A stretch of 64,000 bases of DNA from Sphingobacterium prati (GCF_013167215.1 NZ_JABJWY010000016.1:62134-126133), one strand, 5' to 3'; counted from the stretch's first letter, positions 35,982-46,345 are shown. Notes: generated from the sequence alone by a model not told the origin. Made by a program: numbers and translations.

Positions 35982-36707
35982 ATGGGAATCCCCCACACGC
36001 AATCTTTCGGTATAACCTTGCCTAATTCCATTGGACATTATCCATTAGGGGATCAGGCGCTCGTTCTCTCCTTTGGCGATACAATTTCCGAGGCTGTCAA
36101 TGCGCGCGTTCGTCAGGTTGCTACGCATATCGAGAACTGGTCGCAACCTGGCATAATCGAATATGTTCCAGCTTATACAACGATTACGATTTATTATGAT
36201 CCGCTACTAACCTCCTATAATGACTTACTATCTGCCTTGCAACCAATTGTGCGGGATATAGCCGAAAATCAAGAATATAAGCGTGTTAAAAAGGAGATCC
36301 CCGTCTATTACAACGGGGAAGATCTGGCTTATGTAGCACAATATAACGGATTGTCTGAGGATGAGGTTGTCCGTATACACAGCGAAGGGGAATACTTAGT
36401 GCATATGCTTGGTTTCGTTCCCGGCTTTCCTTATCTGGGTGGGATGGACAAGCGGATCGCAACGCCACGAAAGGATGTACCCCGTCTCAGGATCGAAGCC
36501 GGAGCCGTAGGCATAGCCGGACAACAAACTGGCGTGTATCCCATGACGACTCCCGGAGGTTGGCAAATTATCGGACATACACCGCTACAATTATTTGATC
36601 TTAGCAAGGAGAGTCCCTCACTCCTTGAAATGGGAGATTGTGTACGTTTTGTTCCCATAACGTATGATGAATTTATACAACTAAAAACAAAAAGCAATGG
36701 GCATTAA
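35982..36707 (+). CDS. pxpB: 5-oxoprolinase subunit PxpB (KipI-like)
   Basis: 241 residues with the KipI/PxpB cyclophilin-like fold: GDQALVLSFGD near the N-terminus, HMLGFVPGFPYLGGMD (about 145-160), then PRKDVPRLRIEAGAVGIAG and YPMTTPGGWQIIGHTP. Together with PxpA and PxpC it forms the ATP-dependent enzyme that opens 5-oxoproline (pyroglutamate) to glutamate. The gene overlaps pxpC by 11 bp, so translation is coupled. First gene of a four-gene operon. Confidence 0.95.
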   Translation: MGIPHTQSFGITLPNSIGHYPLGDQALVLSFGDTISEAVNARVRQVATHIENWSQPGIIEYVPAYTTITIYYDPLLTSYNDLLSALQPIVRDIAENQEYKRVKKEIPVYYNGEDLAYVAQYNGLSEDEVVRIHSEGEYLVHMLGFVPGFPYLGGMDKRIATPRKDVPRLRIEAGAVGIAGQQTGVYPMTTPGGWQIIGHTPLQLFDLSKESPSLLEMGDCVRFVPITYDEFIQLKTKSNGH

Positions 36708-37653
36708 AGTCGTTAAAGCGGGTATGCTGACTACGGTACAGGACTTGGGACGCTACGGGCTACAACGTTACGGTATGCCCGTCAGTGGTGCAATGGATAG
36801 CTATGCGCTGCGCCTTGGCAATCATATCCTTGGTAATCCGGACAATGAAGCTGCAATAGAATGTACAGTCATGGGGCCGACGATTTACTTCGAACAGGAG
36901 CAACTTATTGCCGTGACTGGGGCAGATTTGTCGCCCACGCTCGATGGTAATCCACTGCCTATGTGGAAACCGGTTCTCGTCGAGGCTGGTTCATTGATTT
37001 CTTTTGGCCGGCGAAAATTTGGTTGCCGGGCTTATATCTGTTTTCAGGGTGGGCTTGACATCCCAGAATTGCTGGGCAGCAGATCGACCTATTGTAAGGG
37101 GCAAATAGGTGGTTGGAAGGGAAGACCGCTTCAAGAGGGGGACAGGGTCGCTTTCCGACATTGCTATAAGGGGAAAGATAGCTTGTTTCACTGGAGCATG
37201 GATTCAAGCCTATATCCGGACCTCGCTACGAACACCATTCGGGTAATGGATGGGCCGCAATTGGCCTGCTTTGAAAATGCGGGTCAAAAGAGTTTTTTTT
37301 CCAATGTATTTACCATCAGCAACAACTCGGACAGAATGGGCTATCGGCTCACATCCAAACCGCTACGGTTTAAAGAACAAAAAGAACTGTTGTCAACGGC
37401 GGTGACATTCGGCAGTATACAGGTGCCACCTGACGGCAACGCAATTGTCCTAATGGCTGACCATCCGACCACGGGTGGCTATCCGGTGATTGCACAGGTA
37501 GCGACTATCGATCTGCCGCTCCTAGCGCAAAAAGGACCAAATGATCACATCAGCTTTGAACGGATCAGCCTCGATGAAGCGCACAGCCTGTTAAAGAAAC
37601 AGCATGCTCAATTTAAAAAACTGAAAAGCGCAATCGCATTGAAATATGAATAA
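36697..37653 (+). CDS. pxpC: 5-oxoprolinase subunit PxpC (KipA-like biotin-dependent carboxylase homologue)
   Basis: 318 residues; signature MLTTVQDLGRYGLQRYGMPV, then SGAMDSYALRLGNHILGNP at the N-terminus, and MGYRLTSKPLRF and MADHPTTGGYPVIAQVA further on. Partner of PxpB, related to the carboxyltransferase domain of urea amidolyase. It overlaps pxpB upstream (11 bp) and pxpA downstream (8 bp). Confidence 0.95.
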   Translation: MGIKVVKAGMLTTVQDLGRYGLQRYGMPVSGAMDSYALRLGNHILGNPDNEAAIECTVMGPTIYFEQEQLIAVTGADLSPTLDGNPLPMWKPVLVEAGSLISFGRRKFGCRAYICFQGGLDIPELLGSRSTYCKGQIGGWKGRPLQEGDRVAFRHCYKGKDSLFHWSMDSSLYPDLATNTIRVMDGPQLACFENAGQKSFFSNVFTISNNSDRMGYRLTSKPLRFKEQKELLSTAVTFGSIQVPPDGNAIVLMADHPTTGGYPVIAQVATIDLPLLAQKGPNDHISFERISLDEAHSLLKKQHAQFKKLKSAIALKYE

Positions 37654-38404
37654 ACCACTTACTGTAGATTTAAATTGTGACATGGGCGAAAGCTTGGGCG
37701 CTTGGAAAATGGGCGATGACGAGGCAATCCTGCCGTATGTTTCGGCTGTAAATATTGCCTGCGGTTTTCATGCGGGAGATCCCGCTACGATGATGAGGAC
37801 GGTGCGGCTTGCCCTGAAATACAAGGTCAAAATCGGTGCTCATCCCGGCCTCCCGGATCTGGTAGGCTTCGGGAGGCGTGAGATGCAGCTGACGGCGCAG
37901 GAAGTGTACGAGCTGGTCGTCTATCAGGTCGGTGCGCTTGCTGCTTGCGCCAAAGTGCAGGGTTCAGCGCTACACCATGTCAAACCGCACGGGGCGCTCT
38001 ATAATATGGCAGCGAAGAAATCTGAACTGGCAGATGCAATTGCAACAGCCATGTATGACATAGACCCTGCACTTATATTATATGGTCTTTCAGGGAGCGA
38101 ACTGATAAAAGCTGGCAAAACCAAAGGACTGAAGGTTTATAGCGAGGTCTTTGCCGATCGTACTTATCAACAGGATGGTACATTGACTTCCCGTTCGGAT
38201 AAACATGCGCTGATCCACGATCCCAAGCTGGCCGCAGAACAGGTGGTCCACATGATCAAAACCGGAAAAGTTATCTCCCTGCAAGGTACTGCAGTCGATA
38301 TCCAGGCGGATACCATCTGCCTTCATGGCGATAGCAAGGAGGCTGTTCAATTTGCCATGATAATCAATCAGACGTTGAAAGATAATCATATCCTTATCCG
38401 ATGA
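37646..38404 (+). CDS. pxpA: 5-oxoprolinase subunit PxpA (LamB/YcsF family)
   Basis: 252 residues; LamB/YcsF hallmarks DLNCDMGESLGAWKMGDDEA at the N-terminus, NIACGFHAGDPATM, HPGLPDLVGFGRREM, VKPHGALYNMA and EVFADRTYQQDGTL. Catalytic subunit for the ATP-dependent hydrolysis of 5-oxoproline. It overlaps pxpC by 8 bp and the transporter gene by 4 bp. Confidence 0.96.
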   Translation: MNKPLTVDLNCDMGESLGAWKMGDDEAILPYVSAVNIACGFHAGDPATMMRTVRLALKYKVKIGAHPGLPDLVGFGRREMQLTAQEVYELVVYQVGALAACAKVQGSALHHVKPHGALYNMAAKKSELADAIATAMYDIDPALILYGLSGSELIKAGKTKGLKVYSEVFADRTYQQDGTLTSRSDKHALIHDPKLAAEQVVHMIKTGKVISLQGTAVDIQADTICLHGDSKEAVQFAMIINQTLKDNHILIR

Positions 38405-39570
38405 AACAAAGAAATACCTCAGCACTTATCGGTGCGGCATTATTGATGGCAACATCCGCTATAGGTCCGGGTTTCTTGACCCAGACCACAATTTTCACCA
38501 AATCACTGGGTGCTAGCTTTGGATTCGTTATTCTGGTATCGATCCTGATTGATATTGGTGTGCAGTTAAATATCTGGCGCGTGATCGCGGTGTCTGAAAT
38601 GCGGGCGCAGGATATCGCTAACAAGCTGCTGCCCGGACTGGGGGGCTTTATTTCCTTGCTTATTATCCTCGGTGGACTGGCATTTAATATTGGTAACGTC
38701 GCTGGGGCTGGACTGGGACTGGAGGCGCTCTTCGGTGTTAATGTCATGACCGGAGCCTGCATCTCTGCATTGATCGCCATTGCTGTTTTTATCAACAAGC
38801 AGATCGGCAAAGCCATGGACCGTTTTACGCAGCTTATGGGAGCAATTATGATATTGGCTTTTATTTACATCACACTGATATCTTCGCCACCATTGGGCGA
38901 GGCGGTACTGCGTACGGTGGCTCCTGCAAAAATTGACTTTGTCTCCATCATTACACTGGTCGGGGGGACTGTAGGTGGCTATATCACTTTTGCGGGTGGT
39001 CATCGTCTGATTGATGCGGGGGTAAAGGGGTTTGATGCTTTACCTACCGTCAATAAAAGTGCGGTCATGGGGATATCGGTTGCCTCGCTGGTCAGGGTCT
39101 GCCTGTTTTTGGCTGCGCTGGGCGTGCTGAGCCAGGGCTTGCTGATTGAGGATGGTAATCCTACAGCTTCGGTTTTTCGGCTCGCAGCAGGCAACTTTGG
39201 TTATCGTCTGTTTGGCCTGGTGATGTTCGCAGCTTCGATAACGTCCATTATCGGGTCGGCTTACACTTCCGTCTCGTTTATAAAAACATTCAGCACCCGG
39301 ATTGCCAAAAATGAAAATTGGGTTATTATCGGCTTCATATTAATTTCCACCCTAATCTTCGTTTCAGTGGGTAAACCTGTCCAGCTATTGATTTTCGCAG
39401 GTGCAGTAAATGGGATTATATTGCCCGTCTCGCTGACGCTGATGCTAATCGCTGCCTATAAACCGGCGATTGTAGGTGTCTATAAACAACCGATTATCCT
39501 TACGCTGATTGGCGCAACAATCGTGATTTTAATGGCATTTATGAGTCTGCGCGTAATATTGGATTTATAA
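38401..39570 (+). CDS. Nramp-related transporter of the 5-oxoproline operon (YcsG-like)
   Basis: 389 residues with about 11 membrane segments. The first helix reads SAIGPGFLTQTTIFTKSLGA, where the metal-binding DPGN of true Nramp proteins is replaced by GPGF, so metal transport is unlikely. A similar gene, ycsG, sits beside the kip/pxp genes of Bacillus subtilis. Because the gene overlaps pxpA (ATGA), the most economical reading is uptake of pyroglutamate or a related compound. The substrate is inferred from context only. Confidence 0.82.
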   Translation: MKQRNTSALIGAALLMATSAIGPGFLTQTTIFTKSLGASFGFVILVSILIDIGVQLNIWRVIAVSEMRAQDIANKLLPGLGGFISLLIILGGLAFNIGNVAGAGLGLEALFGVNVMTGACISALIAIAVFINKQIGKAMDRFTQLMGAIMILAFIYITLISSPPLGEAVLRTVAPAKIDFVSIITLVGGTVGGYITFAGGHRLIDAGVKGFDALPTVNKSAVMGISVASLVRVCLFLAALGVLSQGLLIEDGNPTASVFRLAAGNFGYRLFGLVMFAASITSIIGSAYTSVSFIKTFSTRIAKNENWVIIGFILISTLIFVSVGKPVQLLIFAGAVNGIILPVSLTLMLIAAYKPAIVGVYKQPIILTLIGATIVILMAFMSLRVILDL

Positions 39571-39687
39571 TTTTTTGGCTGTACAACCGCAGATGTCAAT
39601 ATTTCCACCTAATTGACCGAAAATTACTCCTCGAAAAAGCAGCGGCATAACGATATTTGGTATAATAACTAAATATAATCCCAGCTA

Positions 39688-40824
39688 ATGATAACGATTG
39701 TGAGGTCAATACTTTCGGGTATTGCTATGTCCTTGGCACTATATGCTACTGCACAAAGCGTAGATTTAAAAAACTGGCCTGAAAAGGCCAATCCAATAAG
39801 CGTTGGCCGCTTGGTCGTACAGCGTTTTGTCGAAAGTCCACATAATAGCTTTAAACCGCCATCACCTCCCAAATCCATTACTTATCCCGAAGTATGTACC
39901 TGGTATGGCGCATTGAAGTTTGCCGAAATCAGCCAAAATAGGACGCTGCTCGATAAACTGACACAACGTTTTATGCCTTTTTTTGATACAGAGAAGCACT
40001 TGGTACCTCGACCTTGGCATGTGGATTATGCGGTATTCGGAACTGTCCCGCTGGAACTTTATCGGCAGACAAAAAACAATACTTTTCTTGAGATGGGGAT
40101 GCGTTTTGCTGATGCACAATGGAGCATTCCTATTGATTCTCCTCAAACGGTGAAAGATGCTTATCAAAAGTTTCTGGATAAGGGGCTGACCTGGCAGACC
40201 CGTTATTGGATAGATGATATGTATATGATTACCATGGTGCAGTCCAAAGCATTTCAGGTGACTGGCGAGCGTAAATACATCGACCGTGCCGCCCATGAAA
40301 TGCTTGTTTACCTCGATACCATTCAAAAGGAAAACGGCTTATTCTATCACGCCCCGGATGCACCTTTTTTTTGGGGGAGGGGAAATGGCTGGATGGCCGC
40401 AGGCATGAGCGAACTGCTGTCGGCCTTACCCAACGATAACCCCAATAAATCCGCAATATTGGCCGCTTACCGCAGAATGATGGCCAGCCTCAAAAGGTAT
40501 CAACGTGAAGATGGCCTCTGGGGGCAGCTGATAGACAAGCCGGAATCTTGGCCGGAAACCTCGGGCTCGGCCATGTTTACTTATGCGCTGATTACCGGCG
40601 TGAAAAATGGCTGGCTCGATGCTAAAGAATATACTCCGATAGCACGCAAGGCCTGGATAGCACTGGTCGGATATATCAATAAGGAGGGGGACATCGCCAA
40701 TGTCTGTGAGGGTACCAACAGAAAAAATGATTATCAGTATTATCTGGATCGAAAACAAAACACTGGTGATATGCATGGACAGGCGCCGATACTCTGGTGC
40801 ATATATGCCCTGTTAAAAAAATAA
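39688..40824 (+). CDS. Unsaturated uronyl / rhamnogalacturonyl hydrolase, GH105 (or GH88) family
   Basis: 378 residues with a signal peptide. The alpha/alpha-barrel family motifs are present: WHVDYAVFGTVPLELYRQT, RYWIDDMYMITMVQ with the catalytic Asp at 176 or 177, and FFWGRGNGWMAAGM. These enzymes hydrate and release the 4,5-unsaturated uronic acid that a polysaccharide lyase leaves at the chain end, which fits the PL6 lyase encoded 8 kb downstream. First gene of the polysaccharide utilization cluster; GH31 follows after 6 bp. Confidence 0.88.
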   Translation: MITIVRSILSGIAMSLALYATAQSVDLKNWPEKANPISVGRLVVQRFVESPHNSFKPPSPPKSITYPEVCTWYGALKFAEISQNRTLLDKLTQRFMPFFDTEKHLVPRPWHVDYAVFGTVPLELYRQTKNNTFLEMGMRFADAQWSIPIDSPQTVKDAYQKFLDKGLTWQTRYWIDDMYMITMVQSKAFQVTGERKYIDRAAHEMLVYLDTIQKENGLFYHAPDAPFFWGRGNGWMAAGMSELLSALPNDNPNKSAILAAYRRMMASLKRYQREDGLWGQLIDKPESWPETSGSAMFTYALITGVKNGWLDAKEYTPIARKAWIALVGYINKEGDIANVCEGTNRKNDYQYYLDRKQNTGDMHGQAPILWCIYALLKK

Positions 40825-40830
40825 GCTGTT

Positions 40831-42966
40831 ATGGAGAAAATCCTGATTATCCTGATGCTGTTGCTCTGCAGCCTGGCTGAGGGACAACCCATTCAATGGA
40901 AAGAGCAATATCCCGGTGTGTGGAAAGGAACCTTTGGGCAACCTGAGCAATATACCTTATTGGGAGCTGCGGGTAGTAAACCTCGCGCTTCGACGCTCGA
41001 ACAGCTGCAGTCAACCGACTTTCCACTGCCGAAAATGGACGTGCATGCAGAACTGATCGACGGGAAAACGTATGTGCGGATGCCATTGACAAAAAATGAG
41101 CAGATCTACGGTTTGGGACTGAATTTTCAAACGGTTCACCAACGTGGCAAAATACTTAACCTGCATGTGGATCACTATGGTGGCAAGGATAATGGACGCA
41201 CACACGCGCCGGTTCCTTTCTACGTTTCCTCCAGAGGGTATGGTGTCCTTGTCAATTCGGCGCAGTACTTGACCTATTATGTGGGGACCGGAGTTCGTAA
41301 AGATGCGAAAGAGCCAGCGGAAGCCAAGGATCGCAATACCGATAAAAGCTGGAGCTCACGCCCTTATTCGGATGCGGTGGAAATTTTTATTCCAGCTGCA
41401 GGCGTAGAAATTTATGTATTTACAGGTGTAAATCCTTTGGATGCAGTCAAACGTTATAACTTATTTTGCGGCGGTGGTACCTTGCCTCCACGATGGGGGC
41501 TGGGCTTTACGCAGCGCGTACAAAAGCTTTATACGGCCGAAGAGGTGCTCAATGAAGCCTCCCAATTTGAAGAGCATGGTTTTCCGCTCGATTTCATCGG
41601 TCTTGAACCTGGATGGCAATCCCGCGCCTACCCATGTACATTTGAATGGGACAAAGGACGTTTTCCCGATCCAGCTTCTTTAACTCAAAAATTGGCCGCT
41701 AAGGGCGTGCGTTTGAACCTTTGGACAAATCCATATATCTCACCGGAAGCTGGAATCAGCAAGGCGATCGAGCCCTTTACTGGTTCGCACACGGTTTGGA
41801 GCGGTACAGTTCCGGATCTGAACCATCCAGAAGCTAAAAAAATCCTTGCCAAACAGTTCACCGATGCGCAGCTTAATATCGGTGTCAGTGGCTATAAAAT
41901 AGATGAAGTTGATGGCTACGATTATTATCTTTGGCCTGATATGGCCAAGTTTCCATCGGGTATCAGTGGTATCCAAATGCGGCAAACCTATGGTGTACTT
42001 GCACAGAAGCTTACCGATAGTTTATATCGGAGCAGGAATACACGAACGTATGGGCTCGTACGTGCGTCGAATGCGGGTGCCAATAATTTACCCTATGTCA
42101 TTTACAACGATTATTATAGCCATCAAGATTTTATCACAGCACTGGTCAATAGTGGATTCTGTGGTGTACTATGGACGCCGGAAGTAAGGGGATCAAAGAC
42201 GGGAGAGGAATGGCTGCGTCGTTTTCAATCCGTTGTCTTTTCGCCAATGGCAATGATCAATGCCTGGTCCAGTGGGACAAAACCCTGGTCTTTTCCGGAA
42301 GTCGCTGATCAGGTGAAGTACTATGCGCAATTGCGGATGGAACTGATGCCGTATTTATATTCCGAATTTGCCAAGTATCACTTTGAAGGGACGCCGCCTT
42401 TCAGGGCAATGGCCCTGGAGGAGGGCTTTCAGGGGCAGACAAAGGCGGTGTTGGGCAATCGGGACCTGGAAACAAACCCTTACCTGGAAGCCGTCAACGG
42501 GGAGGTCAAGGACCAATATATGTGTGGCGAATATATACTAGTTGCACCGCTATTCGCTGGGGAGTCATTCCGTAAGGTGCTACTGCCCAAAGGGAATTGG
42601 TATGACTTCTACACGGGGAAATATGTGGGCAATGGAGAAGAGATCACAGCCGATCCGGGTATGGACCGTATACCGGTCTACGTCAAAGATGGGGGTATCA
42701 TACCCATGATGGGCAGTCGTTTACACGCGCCGCTCCCCAACGAGAAAGTTGATTTGACCATCCGCTACTATGGAGAAAAGGAAGGGAACTATCAGCTATA
42801 TGACGATGATGGGGTGAGCTTTGATTATGAAAAAGGAAACTATGCCTGGCGTCGGGTGTTGGTCAAAAAAAATGCACAGGGGAATCTGACCGGGGAAATA
42901 TCCAAACCGCAACAAGGAAAACCAAATTCGTTTGGGACAGTTAGATTTGAATTTATGACAAAGTAA
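40831..42966 (+). CDS. Glycoside hydrolase family 31 (alpha-glucosidase/xylosidase-like), exported
   Basis: 711 residues with a signal peptide (LLLCSLAEGQ). Family 31 core: PRWGLGFTQRVQKLYTAEEV, PLDFIGLEPGWQ, RLNLWTNPYISPE, the nucleophile Asp358 in GYKIDEVDGYD and the acid/base region GVLWTPEVRGSKTGEEW. A C-terminal beta domain with LPKGNWYDFYTGKYV follows. Several alpha-glycosidic specificities exist in GH31. KIDEVDG and the EPGW substitution hint at a subgroup different from plain alpha-glucosidases, but the specificity is not predictable. Confidence 0.9.
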   Translation: MEKILIILMLLLCSLAEGQPIQWKEQYPGVWKGTFGQPEQYTLLGAAGSKPRASTLEQLQSTDFPLPKMDVHAELIDGKTYVRMPLTKNEQIYGLGLNFQTVHQRGKILNLHVDHYGGKDNGRTHAPVPFYVSSRGYGVLVNSAQYLTYYVGTGVRKDAKEPAEAKDRNTDKSWSSRPYSDAVEIFIPAAGVEIYVFTGVNPLDAVKRYNLFCGGGTLPPRWGLGFTQRVQKLYTAEEVLNEASQFEEHGFPLDFIGLEPGWQSRAYPCTFEWDKGRFPDPASLTQKLAAKGVRLNLWTNPYISPEAGISKAIEPFTGSHTVWSGTVPDLNHPEAKKILAKQFTDAQLNIGVSGYKIDEVDGYDYYLWPDMAKFPSGISGIQMRQTYGVLAQKLTDSLYRSRNTRTYGLVRASNAGANNLPYVIYNDYYSHQDFITALVNSGFCGVLWTPEVRGSKTGEEWLRRFQSVVFSPMAMINAWSSGTKPWSFPEVADQVKYYAQLRMELMPYLYSEFAKYHFEGTPPFRAMALEEGFQGQTKAVLGNRDLETNPYLEAVNGEVKDQYMCGEYILVAPLFAGESFRKVLLPKGNWYDFYTGKYVGNGEEITADPGMDRIPVYVKDGGIIPMMGSRLHAPLPNEKVDLTIRYYGEKEGNYQLYDDDGVSFDYEKGNYAWRRVLVKKNAQGNLTGEISKPQQGKPNSFGTVRFEFMTK

Positions 42967-43194
42967 GAATACTGAAATTTCGTACGGCAGTAGGCAAATA
43001 GATGGTTTTGGGCATAAATGACCAATTTTTACTGCTAAAAAGAACAAAATTTACCCTCTTGTATACGACGAACTGCTCGATATTTGGGTATAACGAATTA
43101 TAAACAATAACCAATTAAGGAATTTAAGTTGAATCAGCTAGAAACGTTGATCGGCGTTGACGCTGAGTTAAACTGAAGCTGTAATAAAGCTGAA

Positions 43195-43218
43195 TACCTT
43201 TGAATAATAATAACCAAT
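43195..43218 (+). promoter_or_regulatory. Promoter element and conserved leader word of susC
   Basis: TACCTTTG (43195-43202) fits the -7 consensus; no TTTG is found at -33. The 13-mer AATAATAACCAAT follows (43206-43218), ending 16 bp before the ATG. The same 13-mer precedes the other susC gene at 62939-62951 at nearly the same distance, so it is likely a shared transcript start or leader signal. Confidence 0.45.
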
Positions 43219-43234
43219 TAATAGTATCTATCTT

Positions 43235-46200
43235 ATGATGAAAAGTATCACAAAAATGGGGTGCTTGGTACTCTGCCTATTTGTTATAATGGGAAGTATG
43301 GGTTTACCGCTTTTTGCTCAACAAGATGTCCGAATTTCAGGCAAAGTGAGCAACAGCAAAGGTGAAGCGCTACAAGGAGTGAGTGTCCGGGTTAAAGGGA
43401 AGAACCAGGGAACAAGCACAGATGCCGCAGGGAAATACCAGATAGCGGCTGCACCGGCAGCAATTCTGGTTTTTAGCCAGGTAGGCATGAAAGTGGAAGA
43501 AAGAACAGTCGGCAGCCAACGGCAGATTGATGTACAACTGGGTGAAAATGAGAATGCACTGGATGAGATCGTCGTTACTGGCTATGGTAGCGTAGCCAAA
43601 AAGAGAGATTTAACTGGAGCGATTTCTTCAGTAAACGCGAAAAAAATTCAGGAAAGACAACCCGTTAATCTATTTGATGCCTTACAAGGACAAGCAGCTG
43701 GTGTACTTATTGTTAATGATGGTGGTGGCGCTCCTGGTGCAACAGGATCGATTCAGGTACGCGGTACATCAACGCTAAATGGTGGTAATGGTCCTTTATA
43801 TTTGGTGGATGGTGTTATCAATCCGGATGGCGCAAATATTAATCCTACGGATATCGAAAACATCGAAGTGTTAAAAGATGCTGCATCTGCCTCCATCTAT
43901 GGATCGCGTGCAGCGAATGGCGTTATTTTGATCACAACCAAGCGCGGGGCAGAAGGGAAACCTTTGATTAATGTCAATTATAACCATCTCTTTGGCCGTT
44001 TGGCGCATTATATTCCCGTGAGTAATTCGGCTGAAGTGCGCGAATTTAGGAACATACAAGGGCAGAATAGCAATATTGACTCGCTGAATCCAAGCTTTAA
44101 CGCGGATAACGATCTCCAAAAATTGCTTCTAGGCAATCTTGCACAAAAGAAAGAAATCAAGTTAAGTATAGGTGGCGGCCAAAAAAATCTCCGTTATTAT
44201 AGCAGTCTAAATTATTTGGATGATAAGTCTATTATCTTGAATAGTTATGCAAAACGTTTGCAGTCGCGGATCAATGTGGAATATCAAGCCTCATCAAAAC
44301 TGAGATACGCGAATAATATCTCCTTTGCCTGGCAAAAAGGCAATTCCATTCCAATTGCCAATACGGTGCGCGTCGTGATGGACAGGCCGGCGTATTCGTT
44401 GATTTACTATCCTGACGGATCATTAACAAGTTATATCGGATCTAAACGAAATCCTATTGCGAATGCATTGTATGAACAGAACATGAGTGAGACGTATTCC
44501 GGTCAATTCAATAATCAATTGGACTATCAGTTGATGAATGACCTCAAACTGACGACTTTATTTAATGCACGGTTGGATAATTTGCAAAATACAGGTTTTT
44601 CACCGCGTTTTATATCGGCTAATAAAGACCAAAATAGTGGATCGAACGAATTTACCAAGACTTTCACTTGGGAATTCCAGGCATTTGCCAATTACAATAA
44701 AACATTTGCAACGGACCATAATGTATATGCCCTGTTAGGATTTAGCGCTGATCGTAGACGTTTTGATCGTTTCCATTCTGAATATTTGAACAGTGTAAAC
44801 GAAGAGGTCTTGGTCACATTTCCGGATTATCTGACCTCCTCCAAGACGTATACATCAGCGACAGCAAATGCAACAGCTTCGATATTTAGTCGAATTGGTT
44901 ATAACTATAAGAGCCGTTACCTCTTCCAGGCCTCGTACAGAAGAGACGGTTCTTCAAGATTTGGTCCGAGCAACAAATGGGGAAACTTTTTCTCAGGATC
45001 TGCCGCTTGGCGTTTTTCGGATGAAAACTTTATGAAATGGACTAAGCCGGCATTACAGGATGCGAAACTGCGCTATAGTTTTGGCCAGCTTGGAAATGAT
45101 AAGATCGGGGATTACGAATCTTATGCTAAGGTAGCATTTGGTGGCAATTATAATGGTGTGGGCGGAGCGGCAATGACCCCGACTTTAGGTAATTATCTGA
45201 TTAAATGGGAAATGACGACACAGAACAATGTGGGGCTAGATCTTACCTTTCTCAATGGAAGATTGGGCTTTACCGCTGATTACTATGTGAAAACCACAAC
45301 GGATCTGTTATATCCGAGAGAACTACCTAAAGAAACCGGATACACAAAGCTTCAGGTGAATGTGGGATCGATCCGAACCCGGGGAATGGAGTTTGTCGTC
45401 ACTGCCCGGCCGATCGTCAAGCCTAACTTTACCTGGGAAATCAATGGAAATATCTCCTTTGAACGAGGTAAGGTTGTGAAATTGGCGGACGGTGTTCCTT
45501 TCTTTCCGGGTAATAAATGGTATCTCGAAGAGGGGGGACGTATTGGTAATTTTTACGGATGGCGTAATCTCGGTGTATATGCCTGGGATGAATCCAATGC
45601 CTATAACGACAACTGGGATAAATTGACGCTTGTGCTTGACGACCAGGGAAAACCATTGTACCGCGATGGTAAACCTGTATATACTTCAGGTGGCCAAAAT
45701 TATGAAGGTACAGTGCATCACCTTTATGCTCCCGATGGCAAGCTGAAAGGTGGGGATGCCGAATGGCTCAACAGCAAACGCGATAGCTTGATCAATGACG
45801 ATGACCGTATGATCCTAGGCAATCCTACCCCTGATTTTTACTTTGGTTTTATGCAGACATTTACTTACAACCGATTTTCTTTAAATGTACTGTTCAACGG
45901 TGCAATCGGCGGAGAAGTGTACAATGCTTTGTTACAGCGTCAGAACTATCCTTCCAATACAGGCGCGGGATCACCGGATATGGTGTATAATGTATGGCGG
46001 AAACTGGGCGATGAGGCCAAGTATCCCTACTATCCTGAGCGAAACAATCGTGGAAACATGAAAACCAACCAAAATAGCCTGTATATCGAAGATGCTTCCT
46101 TTATTCGGCTTGCCAGCGCGCGTCTGGCCTATAATTTTAGTCCACGATTGGCCAATAAATTGAAAATGAAAGGCCTCACAACGTATATCTATGGAACAAA

Positions 46201-46333
46201 TTTGTTGACCTGGACGAACTACCGCGGCTATGATCCTGAATTCAGTACCTCAAACCCGCTAACACCGGGTGAGGATGACGGCCGTTATCCTAGAAGAAGG
46301 GAATTTGGCTTCGGTGTAAATGTTAATTTTTAG
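43235..46333 (+). CDS. SusC-type TonB-dependent glycan transporter
   Basis: 1032 residues: signal peptide (ending LPLFAQ), a CarboxypepD_reg-like domain (ISGKVSNSKGEALQGVSVRV), a TonB box/plug with LDEIVVTGYGSVAKKRDLTG and the family motif IEVLKDAASASIYGSRAANG (about 207-227), and a barrel ending in GFGVNVNF. It imports oligosaccharides captured by the SusD partner 13 bp downstream. Two ATG codons (43235, 43238) are possible starts. No extra N-terminal STN domain is seen, so sigma/anti-sigma signalling through this receptor is unlikely. Confidence 0.96.
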   Translation: MMKSITKMGCLVLCLFVIMGSMGLPLFAQQDVRISGKVSNSKGEALQGVSVRVKGKNQGTSTDAAGKYQIAAAPAAILVFSQVGMKVEERTVGSQRQIDVQLGENENALDEIVVTGYGSVAKKRDLTGAISSVNAKKIQERQPVNLFDALQGQAAGVLIVNDGGGAPGATGSIQVRGTSTLNGGNGPLYLVDGVINPDGANINPTDIENIEVLKDAASASIYGSRAANGVILITTKRGAEGKPLINVNYNHLFGRLAHYIPVSNSAEVREFRNIQGQNSNIDSLNPSFNADNDLQKLLLGNLAQKKEIKLSIGGGQKNLRYYSSLNYLDDKSIILNSYAKRLQSRINVEYQASSKLRYANNISFAWQKGNSIPIANTVRVVMDRPAYSLIYYPDGSLTSYIGSKRNPIANALYEQNMSETYSGQFNNQLDYQLMNDLKLTTLFNARLDNLQNTGFSPRFISANKDQNSGSNEFTKTFTWEFQAFANYNKTFATDHNVYALLGFSADRRRFDRFHSEYLNSVNEEVLVTFPDYLTSSKTYTSATANATASIFSRIGYNYKSRYLFQASYRRDGSSRFGPSNKWGNFFSGSAAWRFSDENFMKWTKPALQDAKLRYSFGQLGNDKIGDYESYAKVAFGGNYNGVGGAAMTPTLGNYLIKWEMTTQNNVGLDLTFLNGRLGFTADYYVKTTTDLLYPRELPKETGYTKLQVNVGSIRTRGMEFVVTARPIVKPNFTWEINGNISFERGKVVKLADGVPFFPGNKWYLEEGGRIGNFYGWRNLGVYAWDESNAYNDNWDKLTLVLDDQGKPLYRDGKPVYTSGGQNYEGTVHHLYAPDGKLKGGDAEWLNSKRDSLINDDDRMILGNPTPDFYFGFMQTFTYNRFSLNVLFNGAIGGEVYNALLQRQNYPSNTGAGSPDMVYNVWRKLGDEAKYPYYPERNNRGNMKTNQNSLYIEDASFIRLASARLAYNFSPRLANKLKMKGLTTYIYGTNLLTWTNYRGYDPEFSTSNPLTPGEDDGRYPRRREFGFGVNVNF

Positions 46334-46345
46334 AAGATTTTAATT

